Shown here: positions 7,208 through 16,671 of the stretch, in pieces
How the letters are laid out: every line of letters begins with the position of its first letter
Numbering within the stretch: position 1 is the stretch's first letter
Assembly: GCA_017457425.1 (NCBI GenBank)
Contig: JAFTHM010000086.1
Location: forward strand, 1-34,412
Reading direction: 5' to 3'
Length of the DNA: 34,412 bases
Origin: Alphaproteobacteria bacterium
GTDB lineage: Bacteria > Pseudomonadota > Alphaproteobacteria > CAAHEQ01 > UBA3637
Made by a program: the position numbers and the translations under genes
Notes under the pieces: generated by a model
Told to the model about the DNA's origin: nothing
The model's database searches: none
The model's input: only the letters and a program-made list of their open reading frames with translations

Positions 7208-8401
7208 ATGACGATGAAACATTATGACTCCGGTCGTTCTATGGTTGAAATGCTGGGAACATTGGCGATTATCGGTGTTCTATCTGTTGGCGCTATCGCA
7301 GGATACAGCTACGGAATGGATAAATACCGTGCCAATCAAACGATTAATGATGTGATGCTGTTGGGGGTGGATGTAATTACACAAGCCTCACGAACTGCCG
7401 GAATGCCGAACTTATCTGCCGATTGGGGAACTAAAACAACAGCCGGATATGATTTTACGGTTGTACCAAACCCCTCAGATGATACGCAATACGGCCTTCA
7501 AATCAGCGGGGTTCCCGCCCGAGTGTGTAAAATGGTGGGTGATGCGTTAAAACCCATGGCCTCAGTTTATGTAAATGATGATGAACATATCACCGAAGAA
7601 GACCCGTGCGACGAATCGGACAACAACACCATGGAATTTTATTTTGACGTTTCCGCCACTTCGGGAGACCAATGTAAAATTGATGCCGATTGTGGAACCG
7701 ATAAATATTGCGATATGGGATTATGCTTTAGTGGGAATCACCCCGAAGTAATGGCCAATATCGTGGGTGGAACGTGTACCTCGGATGCTGATTGTAATAA
7801 GGGGTGGACAGGAACGAATTGCGCGTATTGTGATGCGACCTATGGATGTGTGGAAAAGTTTAATAATCACAATAAAGCGTGCACCTTAACGGATGGCAAT
7901 ATCGCCGGTAAATGTGCTGGTGGCCAATGTTTACCAACAGGTTGTACCTACGATACGAATAAATGCAGCGATAAAGAATATTGCGCCAGTCCGAACAATA
8001 GCTGTACCGAAGTCTTCCAAAGTGGAGAAACAGGTATGTGTGTGCCTATCAATACTACCTTTTCTAAAATCTCGGGAACCGAGTATTACATCTCCAATGG
8101 TCTGCTCAGTTGGTGGGATGCGGATGCCGCGTGTAAATCCATTAAAAAAGAGTTGTTGAGTGTATCTGACCTTGTTACGGAAAAGGATGGTAGTGCTTGG
8201 AAAGGAGATAATGGCGTTCACACCACAACGGCTCTTGCCAATGAATTATATAGTAAAGGATGGAACAGTACTGGGTATCCGTTCATCTGGACGAAAAACT
8301 GGCTAAATGATTCTTGCTACGCGTACGGCGTGTACCTGCGTAATGGTAACGTCTACAACGGCAATCGCTACGCCGAGGGCTACTACGTAGTCTGTAAGTA
8401 G
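7208..8401 (+). CDS. Prepilin-like Cys-rich surface protein with C-terminal C-type-lectin-like domain
   Basis: The start is the ATG at 7208 after AAAGGGAATTTT; an in-frame ATG at 7187 lacks a ribosome site. The 397-residue product begins MTMKHYDSGRSMVEMLGTLA. Cleavage after the Gly of SGRSMVE would give a type IV pilin-like mature N-terminus with Glu at position 5 and a ~20-residue hydrophobic helix. The middle (~residues 140-280) is cysteine-rich with EGF-like spacing (CKIDADCGTDKYCDMGLC, CTSDADCNKGWTGTNCAYC). The last ~100 residues (GTEYYISNGLLSWWDADAAC... to ...YYVVCK) look like a C-type-lectin fold. The final ~30 codons are GC-richer and heavy in TAC, AAC and GGC codons, unlike the neighbours. 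Pseudopilin or adhesive surface protein is the best description; the ligand is unknown. Confidence 0.75.
   Translation: MTMKHYDSGRSMVEMLGTLAIIGVLSVGAIAGYSYGMDKYRANQTINDVMLLGVDVITQASRTAGMPNLSADWGTKTTAGYDFTVVPNPSDDTQYGLQISGVPARVCKMVGDALKPMASVYVNDDEHITEEDPCDESDNNTMEFYFDVSATSGDQCKIDADCGTDKYCDMGLCFSGNHPEVMANIVGGTCTSDADCNKGWTGTNCAYCDATYGCVEKFNNHNKACTLTDGNIAGKCAGGQCLPTGCTYDTNKCSDKEYCASPNNSCTEVFQSGETGMCVPINTTFSKISGTEYYISNGLLSWWDADAACKSIKKELLSVSDLVTEKDGSAWKGDNGVHTTTALANELYSKGWNSTGYPFIWTKNWLNDSCYAYGVYLRNGNVYNGNRYAEGYYVVCK
8311..8401 (+). other. Candidate variable repeat (VR) at the 3' end of the prepilin-like gene
   Basis: The codons after NDS encode CYAYGVYLRNGNVYNGNRYAEGYYVVCK. Of the 27 codons from Cys to the last Cys, 17 end in C, and all seven Tyr are TAC. 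Codons of NNC type are what adenine-specific mutagenesis of an AAC-rich template repeat produces in diversity-generating retroelements, whose targets usually carry a C-terminal C-type-lectin fold. No reverse transcriptase or template repeat is in the window, so this rests on composition and position only. Confidence 0.35.
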
Positions 8402-8435
8402 TTTTTCGGCTTTTTAATAGGGGGGACTTTTGTCT

Positions 8436-8469
8436 ATCGCCGATACTTATAGGCATCGGCGATTTTTTT
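8436..8469 (+). terminator. Intrinsic terminator of the prepilin-like gene
   Basis: ATCGCCGAT (8436-8444) pairs perfectly with ATCGGCGAT (8455-8463) across a 10-nt loop and is followed by a T run. It separates the gene from the convergent lipoprotein gene. Confidence 0.9.
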
Positions 8470-8484
8470 AATTCCATATTCCTC

Positions 8485-8853
8485 TTATCTCACGCACGCA
8501 TCGCCGGACCAAGAATAATCCACAATAATATCGTTTTCGGTCGTAAATGTGGTTTCGCAGTAATACAATGTTTCGGATTGCATGGCATCATTGGCGGGGC
8601 TGTACAGAGAGTAATTACCAAAATTCACATCTTGCGGATTCATCCCCGTTTCCATGACCGTTTTTTGTTTCATATAGGTAAACAGCTGACGCCCAGCTCC
8701 CAAATTTTGCATTTGTGCCGGAGCACCCCAAGTGGCGACCAAATCGGCCTCACTACGCCCAACCCAACTTTCCAAATAATCATCATAATTTTGTACCGAA
8801 TGACATGCCGTCAGCATCATGAGGCACCCTGCCCCTAATACCCATTTTTTCAT
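8485..8853 (-). CDS. Small lipoprotein
   Basis: The 122-residue protein has a lipoprotein signal (MKKWVLGAGCLMMLTAC; lipobox LTAC, modified Cys at 17). The mature part contains YLESWVGRSEADLVATWGAP, a pattern seen in small outer-membrane lipoproteins with a BamE/SmpA-like fold, where a conserved G-x-s-x-x-x-l-x-x-x-x-G-x-P turn follows the first helix. The C-terminus has three more Cys (YYCETTF, DACVR). No specific function can be assigned. The start is secured by AGGAGG seven bases upstream. It lies downstream of the 8908-9252 gene with a terminator between them. Confidence 0.8.
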   Translation of the reverse strand: MKKWVLGAGCLMMLTACHSVQNYDDYLESWVGRSEADLVATWGAPAQMQNLGAGRQLFTYMKQKTVMETGMNPQDVNFGNYSLYSPANDAMQSETLYYCETTFTTENDIIVDYSWSGDACVR

Positions 8854-8862
8854 TGTTTCCTC

Positions 8863-8898
8863 CTAAAAAAAATAGGGCTTACTTTTTTTAGCAAGCCC
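8863..8898 (-). terminator. Intrinsic terminator between two minus-strand genes
   Basis: Read on the minus strand, GGGCTTGC pairs with GTAAGCCC (one G-U) across an A-rich loop, followed by TATTTTTTTT. It ends the transcript of the 8908-9252 gene just before the ribosome site of the lipoprotein gene, so some read-through is possible. Confidence 0.8.
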
Positions 8899-8907
8899 CC
8901 TTTTCAC

Positions 8908-9252
8908 TTAATCATCATACACGATGACATCTTCTACAACCGCCGATGTATCAGAAGATTTTGCCGGTGTATAGGTCAGCTCAATCCAATCATCTTCCTC
9001 TACCATTGGTTTATAGTAAGAGTCCCCTTTTTTATACATTTTTCCGTGTTTTTTCTTAGCATGTTTCATCATTTTTTTCTTGCGATACGTTGTATCATCC
9101 GTCAAAATCATTGTGGCTTGTTGCCCTGCATCCGTTTGAACGGTAATCATATTCCCTTCTTGTGAGACAACACGTCCTTTTGCGGTTTCGGCACTGGCTC
9201 CAAAGGCCACAAATAAAGCTGCCATGGCAACTGTCAAACATAATTTTTTCAT
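8908..9252 (-). CDS. Small periplasmic protein with OB-like fold (DUF5666-like)
   Basis: Starting at the ATG at 9252, after GGGGGAAAC, the product has 114 residues. An ATG 39 nt upstream lacks a ribosome site. It has a Sec signal peptide (MKKLCLTVAMAALFVAFGASA, cleavage before ETAKG). The mature part begins KGRVVSQEGNMITVQTDAGQQATMILTDDTTY, a short beta-barrel pattern seen in DUF5666-type proteins. A very basic KKKMMKHAKKKHGKMYKKG stretch and an acidic end (VVEDVIVYDD) follow. The function is unknown; a periplasmic ion- or polymer-binding role is conceivable. Confidence 0.65.
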   Translation of the reverse strand: MKKLCLTVAMAALFVAFGASAETAKGRVVSQEGNMITVQTDAGQQATMILTDDTTYRKKKMMKHAKKKHGKMYKKGDSYYKPMVEEDDWIELTYTPAKSSDTSAVVEDVIVYDD

Positions 9253-9377
9253 TGTTTCCCCCTTTTTTGTTATGTTAAACACATTTTTCACATAAGCGTT
9301 CTTTTAAGGGCGTGCAATACCGTTTAAAGCATAGTTTTACCCCCGATAAATTCATCACATAAAATCGCATTTTTTGC

Positions 9378-9406
9378 TTGAATTTATAAATTTTTTGGGC
9401 TAAAAT
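9378..9406 (+). promoter_or_regulatory. parC promoter giving a leaderless or near-leaderless transcript
   Basis: TTGAAT (9378-9383) and TAAAAT (9401-9406) are 17 bp apart. The ATG of parC is only 8 nt past the -10 box, so transcription should start at or next to the start codon. No Shine-Dalgarno sequence is present before that ATG. Confidence 0.65.
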
Positions 9407-9413
9407 CACACCC

Positions 9414-11627
9414 ATGACACAAACAGATTTAGAACAAATTAAAGAAACAAAATTGGCAGATGCTTTGTCTGAACGGTATTTGGCCTATGCCATGAGTACG
9501 ATTGTGGCACGGTCTTTACCGGACGTTCGGGACGGCTTAAAACCGGTACACAGACGGTTATTGTTTGCCATGCGTGGATTAAAATTGGACCCCGCTACAG
9601 GCTTTAAAAAATGCGCTCGTGTGGTCGGGGATGTGATTGGTAAATATCACCCTCACGGAGATACCGCCGTTTATGATGCTATGGTGCGTTTGGCACAAGA
9701 TTTTGCCGTGCGTTATCCGCTTGTGGACGGGCAAGGAAACTTTGGTAATATTGATGGGGACCGTGCCGCCGCTATGCGTTATACTGAGGCCAGATTAACC
9801 TCGGTTGCTATGGCGATTATGGACGGGTTAGACGACAATGCCGTTGATTTTGATAAAACCTATGACGGTACGGAAGACGAACCCTCCGTTATGCCTGCCG
9901 GATTTCCGAATTTACTTGCTAACGGTTCTAGTGGTATTGCCGTAGGTATGGCAACCAATATTCCGCCTCACAACGTTGGGGAAGTATGTGATGCCCTCAT
10001 CCATTTGATTAAACATCCGGAGGCTGATGTAGCCAAATTAATGGATTTTGTGTTGGGACCTGATTTTCCAACCGGCGGGTTGTTGGTGGAAAGCAAAGAA
10101 AGCCTCATCAAAACTTATACAACCGGTCGTGGGGCGATGAAGGTGCGTGCCAAATGGGAAAAAGAAGAATTATCCCAAGGCCGTTATCAAATCGTCATTA
10201 CTGAAATTCCGTATCAAGTTCAAAAATCCGACTTGATTATGAAAATTGCCAAATTATTGGCTGAGAAAAAATTACCGCTACTGGCCGATGTGCGTGATGA
10301 ATCGGCCGAAAATGTGCGTATTGTGTTGGAACCGAAATCTCGTTCAGTGCAACCGGAACAATTAATGGAACATCTGTTTAAATTTACGGATTTGCAAGTT
10401 AATTTCAACTTGAACATGAACGTGTTGGATGCCGATCATACCCCCAGAGTCATGAGTTTAAAAGAGGTCTTACAAGCCTTTTTAAAACATCGTGAAATCG
10501 TTCTAATTCGCCGTTCCAATTATCGGTTAGATAAAATCCGTCATCGTATGGAATTGTTGCAAGGTTTCATCTTGGCCTACCTCAATTTAGACCGTATTAT
10601 TGAAATCATTCGCAACGAAGATGAACCCAAACCCATTATGATTGAGGAATTCAGTCTCAGCGAAGTTCAAGCCGAAGCCATTTTAAATATGCGTTTACGG
10701 TCTTTACGTAAATTGGAAGAAGAACAATTGCGCCGTGAATTTGAAGATTTGGCTTTGGAGAAAGCCGGCCTTGAAACAATGCTGAGTGATGAAGGATTGC
10801 GTTTCAAAAAATTATCCGAAGAAATTTCGCTCATCAAAAAACAATTCGGACAAAAAACGGAACTTGGTGCCAGACGTACGGTTGTAGCCGATGCTCCGAT
10901 TGATATTGATGTGCCGATTGAAGCGATGGTTGAAAAAGAACCCATTACGGTTGTATTATCAAAACTCGGCTGGATTCGTGCGTTAAAAGGGCATACCAAC
11001 ATATCCGATTTGAAATTTAAAGAAGGCGATAAGATGAAATTATCGCTGACAACCTACACAACGGATAATATCTTGTTCTTTGCCACAAATGGGCGTTTCT
11101 ATACGCTTCTTGGTGATAAAATCAGTGGTGGTCGAGGCTTTGGTGAACCCATTCGTTTATCCATTGATTTACCGCAAGATGCCGATATAATCGCTATGTT
11201 TGTGTATAAACCAGATGAAAACCTATTTGTCGCCTCATCAAAGGGTAAAGGCTTTATCGTTGCTGCTAAAGATGTGATTGCTCAAACACGGGCCGGTAAA
11301 ATCATTATGAACATAACGGATGATAAAGCTATTTTGTGTACGCCGGCTAACGGTAATCATGTCGCCGTTATTGGTACAAACCGTAAAATGGTGGTCTTTA
11401 AGGCCGAAGAAATTCCGACCATGGCCAGAGGCAGTGGCGTTATCTTGCAAAAATATGCCGGCGCCACGTTGTCTGACGTCAAATTCTTTAATGTAGAGGA
11501 TGGTTTAGCTTTCCCATCAGGAAATGGCACACGTATTGAACGGGATATTACACCATGGCTTGCCAGACGAGCAACGGTCGGTAAAATTCCACCGGTCGGA
11601 TTCCCACGTTCCAATAAATTTAAATAG
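9414..11627 (+). CDS. parC: DNA topoisomerase IV subunit A
   Basis: The 737-residue protein is the usual length for alphaproteobacterial ParC. The N-terminal breakage-reunion domain has [50 protein letters not shown], and the catalytic tyrosine in [12 protein letters not shown] coiled-coil region follows, then a C-terminal beta-pinwheel with degenerate blades. The topoisomerase IV decatenates daughter chromosomes with ParE, which is not in this window. It is shorter than typical GyrA and lacks an obvious GyrA box, favouring ParC. The quinolone-region residue in HGDTAVYD is Thr where E. coli ParC has Ser80; this position varies naturally. The start ATG appears leaderless. The next gene follows 9 nt after the stop. 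Confidence 0.92.
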   Translation: MTQTDLEQIKETKLADALSERYLAYAMSTIVARSLPDVRDGLKPVHRRLLFAMRGLKLDPATGFKKCARVVGDVIGKYHPHGDTAVYDAMVRLAQDFAVRYPLVDGQGNFGNIDGDRAAAMRYTEARLTSVAMAIMDGLDDNAVDFDKTYDGTEDEPSVMPAGFPNLLANGSSGIAVGMATNIPPHNVGEVCDALIHLIKHPEADVAKLMDFVLGPDFPTGGLLVESKESLIKTYTTGRGAMKVRAKWEKEELSQGRYQIVITEIPYQVQKSDLIMKIAKLLAEKKLPLLADVRDESAENVRIVLEPKSRSVQPEQLMEHLFKFTDLQVNFNLNMNVLDADHTPRVMSLKEVLQAFLKHREIVLIRRSNYRLDKIRHRMELLQGFILAYLNLDRIIEIIRNEDEPKPIMIEEFSLSEVQAEAILNMRLRSLRKLEEEQLRREFEDLALEKAGLETMLSDEGLRFKKLSEEISLIKKQFGQKTELGARRTVVADAPIDIDVPIEAMVEKEPITVVLSKLGWIRALKGHTNISDLKFKEGDKMKLSLTTYTTDNILFFATNGRFYTLLGDKISGGRGFGEPIRLSIDLPQDADIIAMFVYKPDENLFVASSKGKGFIVAAKDVIAQTRAGKIIMNITDDKAILCTPANGNHVAVIGTNRKMVVFKAEEIPTMARGSGVILQKYAGATLSDVKFFNVEDGLAFPSGNGTRIERDITPWLARRATVGKIPPVGFPRSNKFK

Positions 11628-11636
11628 GAGAAAATT

Positions 11637-12122
11637 ATGTCCGATACCTCCCTATCCGGTCATATCAGAACAGCTACCTTAGATGATGTCCCCACAATTT
11701 TAAAGCTTATCAACGGACACGCTAAAAAGGGATTAATGTTGATGAAATCACCCGTTGATATTTATCATAATATTTTTAACTTTGTCGTCTTTGAAACAGA
11801 TGGAAAAGTGGTTGGATGTTCCAGATTATCCGTTTTATGGAAAGATATCGGAGAGGTAGCCTCTTTGGCCGTATCGGATAATTATAAACGCCGTGGCATT
11901 GGGAAACTGTTGGTTAATGCGTGTTTGGATAAAGCAAAAAATATTGGTCTGCCTCAAGTTTTTACACTGACCTATCAAGTGGACTTTTTCAAAAACTGTG
12001 GGTTTAAAAAAGTAAAAAAGGAGACACTGCCCTACAAAGTTTTTGGTGATTGTTTAAAATGTCCAAAGGTAGAATGTTGTGATGAAACGGCGATGCTGTA
12101 CACAATTAATACAGCTAATTAG
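11637..12122 (+). CDS. GNAT acetyltransferase, short ArgA-like (N-acetylglutamate synthase type)
   Basis: The 161-residue protein has a single GNAT fold: IRTATLDDVPTILKLI at the start, the acetyl-CoA loop DNYKRRGIGKLLVNACLDKA near residue 85, and VDFFKNCGFKKVKKETLPYKVFGDCLKCPKVECCDETAML at the end. The last segment, with C-x2-C-P-K-x3-CDE, closely resembles the end of the GNAT domain of ArgA and of short stand-alone N-acetylglutamate synthases, which make the first intermediate of arginine synthesis. Other amino-acid acetyltransferases remain possible. The gene follows parC by 9 nt with its own AGGAGAAAATT ribosome site, and overlaps the convergent rsfS by 4 nt. Confidence 0.75.
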   Translation: MSDTSLSGHIRTATLDDVPTILKLINGHAKKGLMLMKSPVDIYHNIFNFVVFETDGKVVGCSRLSVLWKDIGEVASLAVSDNYKRRGIGKLLVNACLDKAKNIGLPQVFTLTYQVDFFKNCGFKKVKKETLPYKVFGDCLKCPKVECCDETAMLYTINTAN

Positions 12123-12426
12123 TTTTTAGCTTGCCACATATGTTCTAAAGCATAATAGTCACGCGTTTCTTCGGTAAAAAGATGCACAATAACATCACCG
12201 GTATCCACAACAACCCAATTACCATCAGAATTTTTGCCCTCTATATAAGCCGAATATCCGTTCATTTTTAATTCTTTTGCTAAATTATCGGCCAATGCCA
12301 TCACATGACGGGTAGATGTTCCGGTTGCGATAATAAGATAATCGGCAAAACCTGCACGACCTGTCAAATTAATTTTGATGAGATCTAAGGCTTTGCCGTT
12401 ATCTAAACAGTCAAAGATAAAATCAA

Positions 12427-12430
<4 letters not shown>
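12119..12430 (-). CDS. rsfS: Ribosomal silencing factor RsfS, no standard start codon
   Basis: The C-terminal part ([32 protein letters not shown]... [28 protein letters not shown]) is a clear RsfS/Iojap domain. This protein binds ribosomal protein L14 and blocks subunit joining during starvation. The first ATG/GTG/TTG in frame is a TTG at 12367, which would remove a conserved first helix. The frame is open upstream and reads [20 protein letters not shown], the expected RsfS N-terminus, until a TAA at 12439-12437. Full length (103 residues) requires starting at ATA (12430-12428), which overlaps the TAG of the upstream gene as ATAG. Alternatively, a -1 slip on the A9 run at the end of the upstream gene would fuse the two. 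Confidence 0.8.
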
Positions 12431-13990
<1,560 letters not shown>

Positions 13991-14123
13991 TCACCTTTTT
14001 CATTTACCTTTTATAATTAAAAAAAAATCTTGTCAACATACTTTCGTAAAAAAATTATTTTTTTTATCTATTTTTCAATTATTTTACGTTTAATATTTGG
14101 CACCTTCACAAAAAATATCTCTC

Positions 14124-14153
14124 TTGACATTATATTCTTTTTAATAGTATGCT
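14124..14153 (+). promoter_or_regulatory. folA-thyA promoter
   Basis: A perfect TTGACA (14124-14129) is followed after 18 bp by TATGCT (14148-14153). TAGTAT at 14145 is a less well spaced alternative -10. It lies 24 nt before the folA start codon and has no gene between. Confidence 0.65.
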
Positions 14154-14177
14154 TTAGGTTAGAAAGGATATTTGACT

Positions 14178-14741
14178 ATGACAAAAATTGCTATTTGGTG
14201 TCGCCATACAAACGATAATATTATCGGTATTGGACCCAATATTCCTTGGCATATTTCATCTGATTTCAAACGTTTTAAACGCATTACATCCGGTCATCAT
14301 TTAGTCGCCGGACAAACAACATATGAAAGCTTTCCGAACAGAACTTTGCCAAACAGAAAATTACATGTTTTAACTTTTGAAAAAGATTATCAAGTTTCCG
14401 ATTCAGACAATCATTTTGTACACACAGATTATCATGATTTTGATGCGTTTAATCATGATTTATTCATTGTCGGCGGTGCCAGTATTTATAAGTTATTTAT
14501 GGCTGATGAAACAGCTATGCCGGACATTATTATTGATTCGGAATACTTACCGGATTTAAGTACTGAATTCTCCGGTATGCCCGTCAATATCACCCCTTGT
14601 ATTGAAGCCATGCGATTGCATTATGAACCAATCGGAACTCCACAAAGATTAGACGATATTATCACAACTGTCTGGGTTAAAAAAGGCATTCAAACACCAA
14701 AAATTTTAGAACACATTTTAAACGCCATTCACCAACAATAA
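14178..14741 (+). CDS. folA: Dihydrofolate reductase
   Basis: Starting at the ATG at 14178, after AAGGAT, the product has 187 residues; an in-frame TTG 6 nt upstream is less likely. The DHFR pattern is visible: [34 protein letters not shown] (substrate and Met20 loop region with the PW and D), [27 protein letters not shown] (NADPH region), and [13 protein letters not shown] (the GG motif). It is longer than the common ~160 residues because of a C-terminal extension, and GQTTYES replaces the usual GRxTxES. The enzyme regenerates tetrahydrofolate, consumed by the thymidylate synthase encoded 13 nt downstream. The pair forms a normal folA-thyA operon. Confidence 0.88.
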   Translation: MTKIAIWCRHTNDNIIGIGPNIPWHISSDFKRFKRITSGHHLVAGQTTYESFPNRTLPNRKLHVLTFEKDYQVSDSDNHFVHTDYHDFDAFNHDLFIVGGASIYKLFMADETAMPDIIIDSEYLPDLSTEFSGMPVNITPCIEAMRLHYEPIGTPQRLDDIITTVWVKKGIQTPKILEHILNAIHQQ

Positions 14742-14754
14742 GAAAGGACATATT

Positions 14755-15555
14755 ATGGAACAAGCAATGGAACAACTATACTTAGATGTACTGAAAGACA
14801 TTTTACAAAACGGTACCGATAAAACAGACAGAACCGGCGTCGGTACACGCAGTGTTTTTATTCGCCAAATGCGTTTTGATTTAAGTAAAGGTTTTCCGCT
14901 TATCACCACAAAAAAAGTCCATCTTAAAAGTATCATTCACGAATTATTGTGGTTTATTAAGGGCGAAACAAATATTAAATATTTAAAAGACAACGGTGTT
15001 ACCATTTGGGATGAATGGGCCGACGAAAACGGCGATTTAGGACCGGTCTACGGATATCAATGGCGGAATTGGAACGGAGATGGCATTGATCAATTAGGTA
15101 ATTTAATTGAACGCATTAAAACAAAACCAAATGACAGACGTTTAATTTTAACGGCATGGAATCCATCCCAAGTGGATAAAATGAAATTACCACCGTGTCA
15201 TATGATGTGCCAATTTTATGTCGCAAACGGTAAATTATCTTGCCATTTATATCAACGCAGTTGCGATATGTTTTTGGGCGTTCCGTTTAATATTGCCTCA
15301 TATGCCCTGTTAACCATGATGATGGCTCAAGTATGTGGATTAGGATATGGCGAATTTATTCATACATTGGGTGATGCCCATATTTACAACAATCACTTTG
15401 ATCAAGTCAAAGAACAATTAACCCGCACACCTTATCCGGCTCCTCAAATGAAAATCAATCCAAATGTCAAAGATATTAATGATTTTGTGTATGAAGATTT
15501 TACGTTAGAAAATTATCAATGTCATCCAACAATTAAAGCACCCGTTGCGGTATAA
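14755..15555 (+). CDS. thyA: Thymidylate synthase
   Basis: The 266-residue protein is a standard ThyA. It shows [49 protein letters not shown] near the start, [13 protein letters not shown], the catalytic cysteine in [32 protein letters not shown] for dUMP and folate binding, and HIYNNH near the end. It methylates dUMP to dTMP using methylene-tetrahydrofolate and releases dihydrofolate, which FolA upstream recycles. AAGAAAGGACATATT provides its ribosome site. A strong terminator follows, then structured RNA copy B. Confidence 0.97.
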   Translation: MEQAMEQLYLDVLKDILQNGTDKTDRTGVGTRSVFIRQMRFDLSKGFPLITTKKVHLKSIIHELLWFIKGETNIKYLKDNGVTIWDEWADENGDLGPVYGYQWRNWNGDGIDQLGNLIERIKTKPNDRRLILTAWNPSQVDKMKLPPCHMMCQFYVANGKLSCHLYQRSCDMFLGVPFNIASYALLTMMMAQVCGLGYGEFIHTLGDAHIYNNHFDQVKEQLTRTPYPAPQMKINPNVKDINDFVYEDFTLENYQCHPTIKAPVAV

Positions 15556-15560
15556 AGATG

Positions 15561-15589
15561 AAACGGAAGGCTGTTCCTTCCGTTTTTTT
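15561..15589 (+). terminator. Intrinsic terminator of folA-thyA
   Basis: AAACGGAAGG (15561-15570) pairs perfectly with CCTTCCGTTT (15576-15585) across CTGTT, followed by a T run. The last bases overlap the 59-bp segment shared with the copy C region. Confidence 0.9.
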
Positions 15590-15639
15590 ACATAAAAAAG
15601 GATAGACTTTTAAAAAATTGTATGCTAACCTATATATGC
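15581..15639 (+). repeat. 59-bp identical upstream segment of structured RNA copies B and C
   Basis: This segment runs from CGTTTTTTTACATAAAAAAG to the TATATATGC at the 5' edge of copy B. It is identical over 59 bp to minus-strand 22142-22084, upstream of copy C. Identity stops exactly where the first RNA hairpin begins. It contains promoter-like sequence: TAGACT (15603-15608), a 17-bp spacer, then TAACCT (15626-15631), or the overlapping TATATA at 15631. Conservation far above that of the RNA itself points to recent duplication or gene conversion, or selection on the promoter. Confidence 0.8.
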
Positions 15640-15828
15640 ATTCGGCATGATACCGAATGTGGAGGGCTCAAAACCTCCTCAAAGACGCCCTATCGCATGG
15701 GGCTTCCTCCAATTATGCGACTTCCGTCATGGCTGGAAGGTGGTAGAATAGCCCTAGGTCAATATACCACACTATTTCTTTGAGTAGTTTTGAGCTTCCA
15801 GCCACTCTTTTTTTAAGTGTGGCCTTTT
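15638..15828 (+). ncRNA. Structured pseudoknotted RNA, copy B (unrecognised family)
   Basis: P1: CATTCGG/CCGAATG (15639-15645/15653-15659). P2: GGAGG/CCTCC (15661-15665/15674-15678). Its 8-nt loop GCTCAAAA (15666-15673) pairs perfectly with TTTTGAGC (15788-15795). A variable arm follows with TCGCAT/ATGCGA. Closing helix P3: TGGCTGGAAG (15730-15739) with CTTCCAGCCA (15795-15804). Inside lie P4 GTGGTA/TACCAC (15740-15745/15765-15770) and an ACTA/TAGT hairpin. A terminator hairpin of CCACTCTT and AAGTGTGG type and a T run end it. Unlike copies A and C, no gene follows on the same strand, so this copy should act as a free RNA if it acts at all. No protein-coding frame with a ribosome site is present. 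Confidence 0.78.
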
Positions 15829-15832
15829 TCTT

Positions 15833-15859
15833 AAAAAAACAGGTGCCTCTAAACACCTG
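15833..15859 (-). terminator. Second terminator of nagB
   Basis: On the minus strand CAGGTG pairs with CACCTG (15859-15854/15845-15840) across 8 nt and is followed by TTTTTTT. It backs up the bidirectional hairpin at 15879-15908 and would prevent nagB transcripts entering the structured RNA. Confidence 0.7.
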
Positions 15860-15878
15860 AAAAAAAATTAAATGAACG

Positions 15879-15908
15879 AAAACGGATACTGTGACGGTAT
15901 CCGTTTTT
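15879..15908. terminator. Bidirectional hairpin terminator beside nagB
   Basis: AAAACGGATAC (15879-15889) pairs perfectly with GTATCCGTTTT (15897-15907) across TGTGACG. Both strands end in T after the stem. It lies 26 nt past the nagB stop codon. Confidence 0.8.
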
Positions 15909-15933
15909 ATATTTGAATAATATGGGGCTATGC

Positions 15934-16671
15934 CTATTTTATAGCCGCTTTATCGCACACAAATTCGGCATATTCGTGATTTTGCAACATACTGGCCGGA
16001 CAGTTGACTGATACGGGGGCTTGTGTAGCCAAACGAATGGCCTCGGCTTTTTTAGGGCCGGTCGCCAATACAATCACACGGCGTGCGTCAAAAATGGTTT
16101 TGAGTCCGATTGTAACGGCCCGAGTTGGTACGTCTTCTATTTTATCAAAAAATCTGGCATTTGCCTGAATCGTGCTTTGTGTTAAGCTTTGTTCATGTGT
16201 CGGCGTATCAAACGGCGTATTTGGTTCATTAAAGGCTAAATGCCCATTTTCACCAATACCGGCCAATTGAATATCTATTCCACCGGCGTTTTGAATAGCC
16301 ATTTCATACGCTCGGCAAAATGCGGGAATATCATCGGCCATACCATCCGGAATATTGATATTTTCGGGATGAATATCCACATGCTTAAATAAGTTTTCTT
16401 GCATAAAATAATGATAACTTTGCGGATGATCCGGCGTTAATCCGACATACTCATCCATATTAAAGGTTTTAACGTTTTTAAATGAAATATCGCCATTGTT
16501 ATAGGCTTGCACCAATCGTTCGTAAACCGGTATGGGTGTGGATCCCGTGGGCAATCCCAAAACTAAATAGGGTTTTGCCTCGGTCGGTACAAATGTTTTA
16601 ATGGCCTTTATCATTTCACCGGCGGCATAGTCGACTACTTCGGATACTGTTTCAAATGATATAACTTTCAT
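15934..16671 (-). CDS. nagB: Glucosamine-6-phosphate deaminase
   Basis: The 245-residue protein has the NagB signatures: GLPTGSTPIPVYERLV (phosphate loop), KTFNMDEYVGL with the catalytic Asp, QSYHYFMQENLFKHVDI, and GIGENGHLAFNEP with the catalytic Glu/His pair. It converts glucosamine-6-phosphate to fructose-6-phosphate and ammonia, feeding amino-sugar carbon into glycolysis. It is slightly shorter than the 266-residue E. coli enzyme, which has an extra C-terminal segment including part of its allosteric site. No nagA or nag transporter lies nearby. The divergent neighbour is a sugar porin, suggesting joint use of GlcNAc-type sugars. GAAAGGAGAGTTC sets the start. Confidence 0.95.
   Translation of the reverse strand: MKVISFETVSEVVDYAAGEMIKAIKTFVPTEAKPYLVLGLPTGSTPIPVYERLVQAYNNGDISFKNVKTFNMDEYVGLTPDHPQSYHYFMQENLFKHVDIHPENINIPDGMADDIPAFCRAYEMAIQNAGGIDIQLAGIGENGHLAFNEPNTPFDTPTHEQSLTQSTIQANARFFDKIEDVPTRAVTIGLKTIFDARRVIVLATGPKKAEAIRLATQAPVSVNCPASMLQNHEYAEFVCDKAAIK

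Noticed and set aside
9630-9700. Thr in the ParC quinolone-resistance region as a resistance mutation
   Set aside because: The position (HGDTAVYD) is naturally variable among Alphaproteobacteria, so no resistance claim can be made from one sequence.
14030-14218. Short hydrophobic plus-strand frame before folA
   Set aside because: It covers the folA promoter and the folA start in another frame; Phe/Ile richness reflects poly-A/T DNA.
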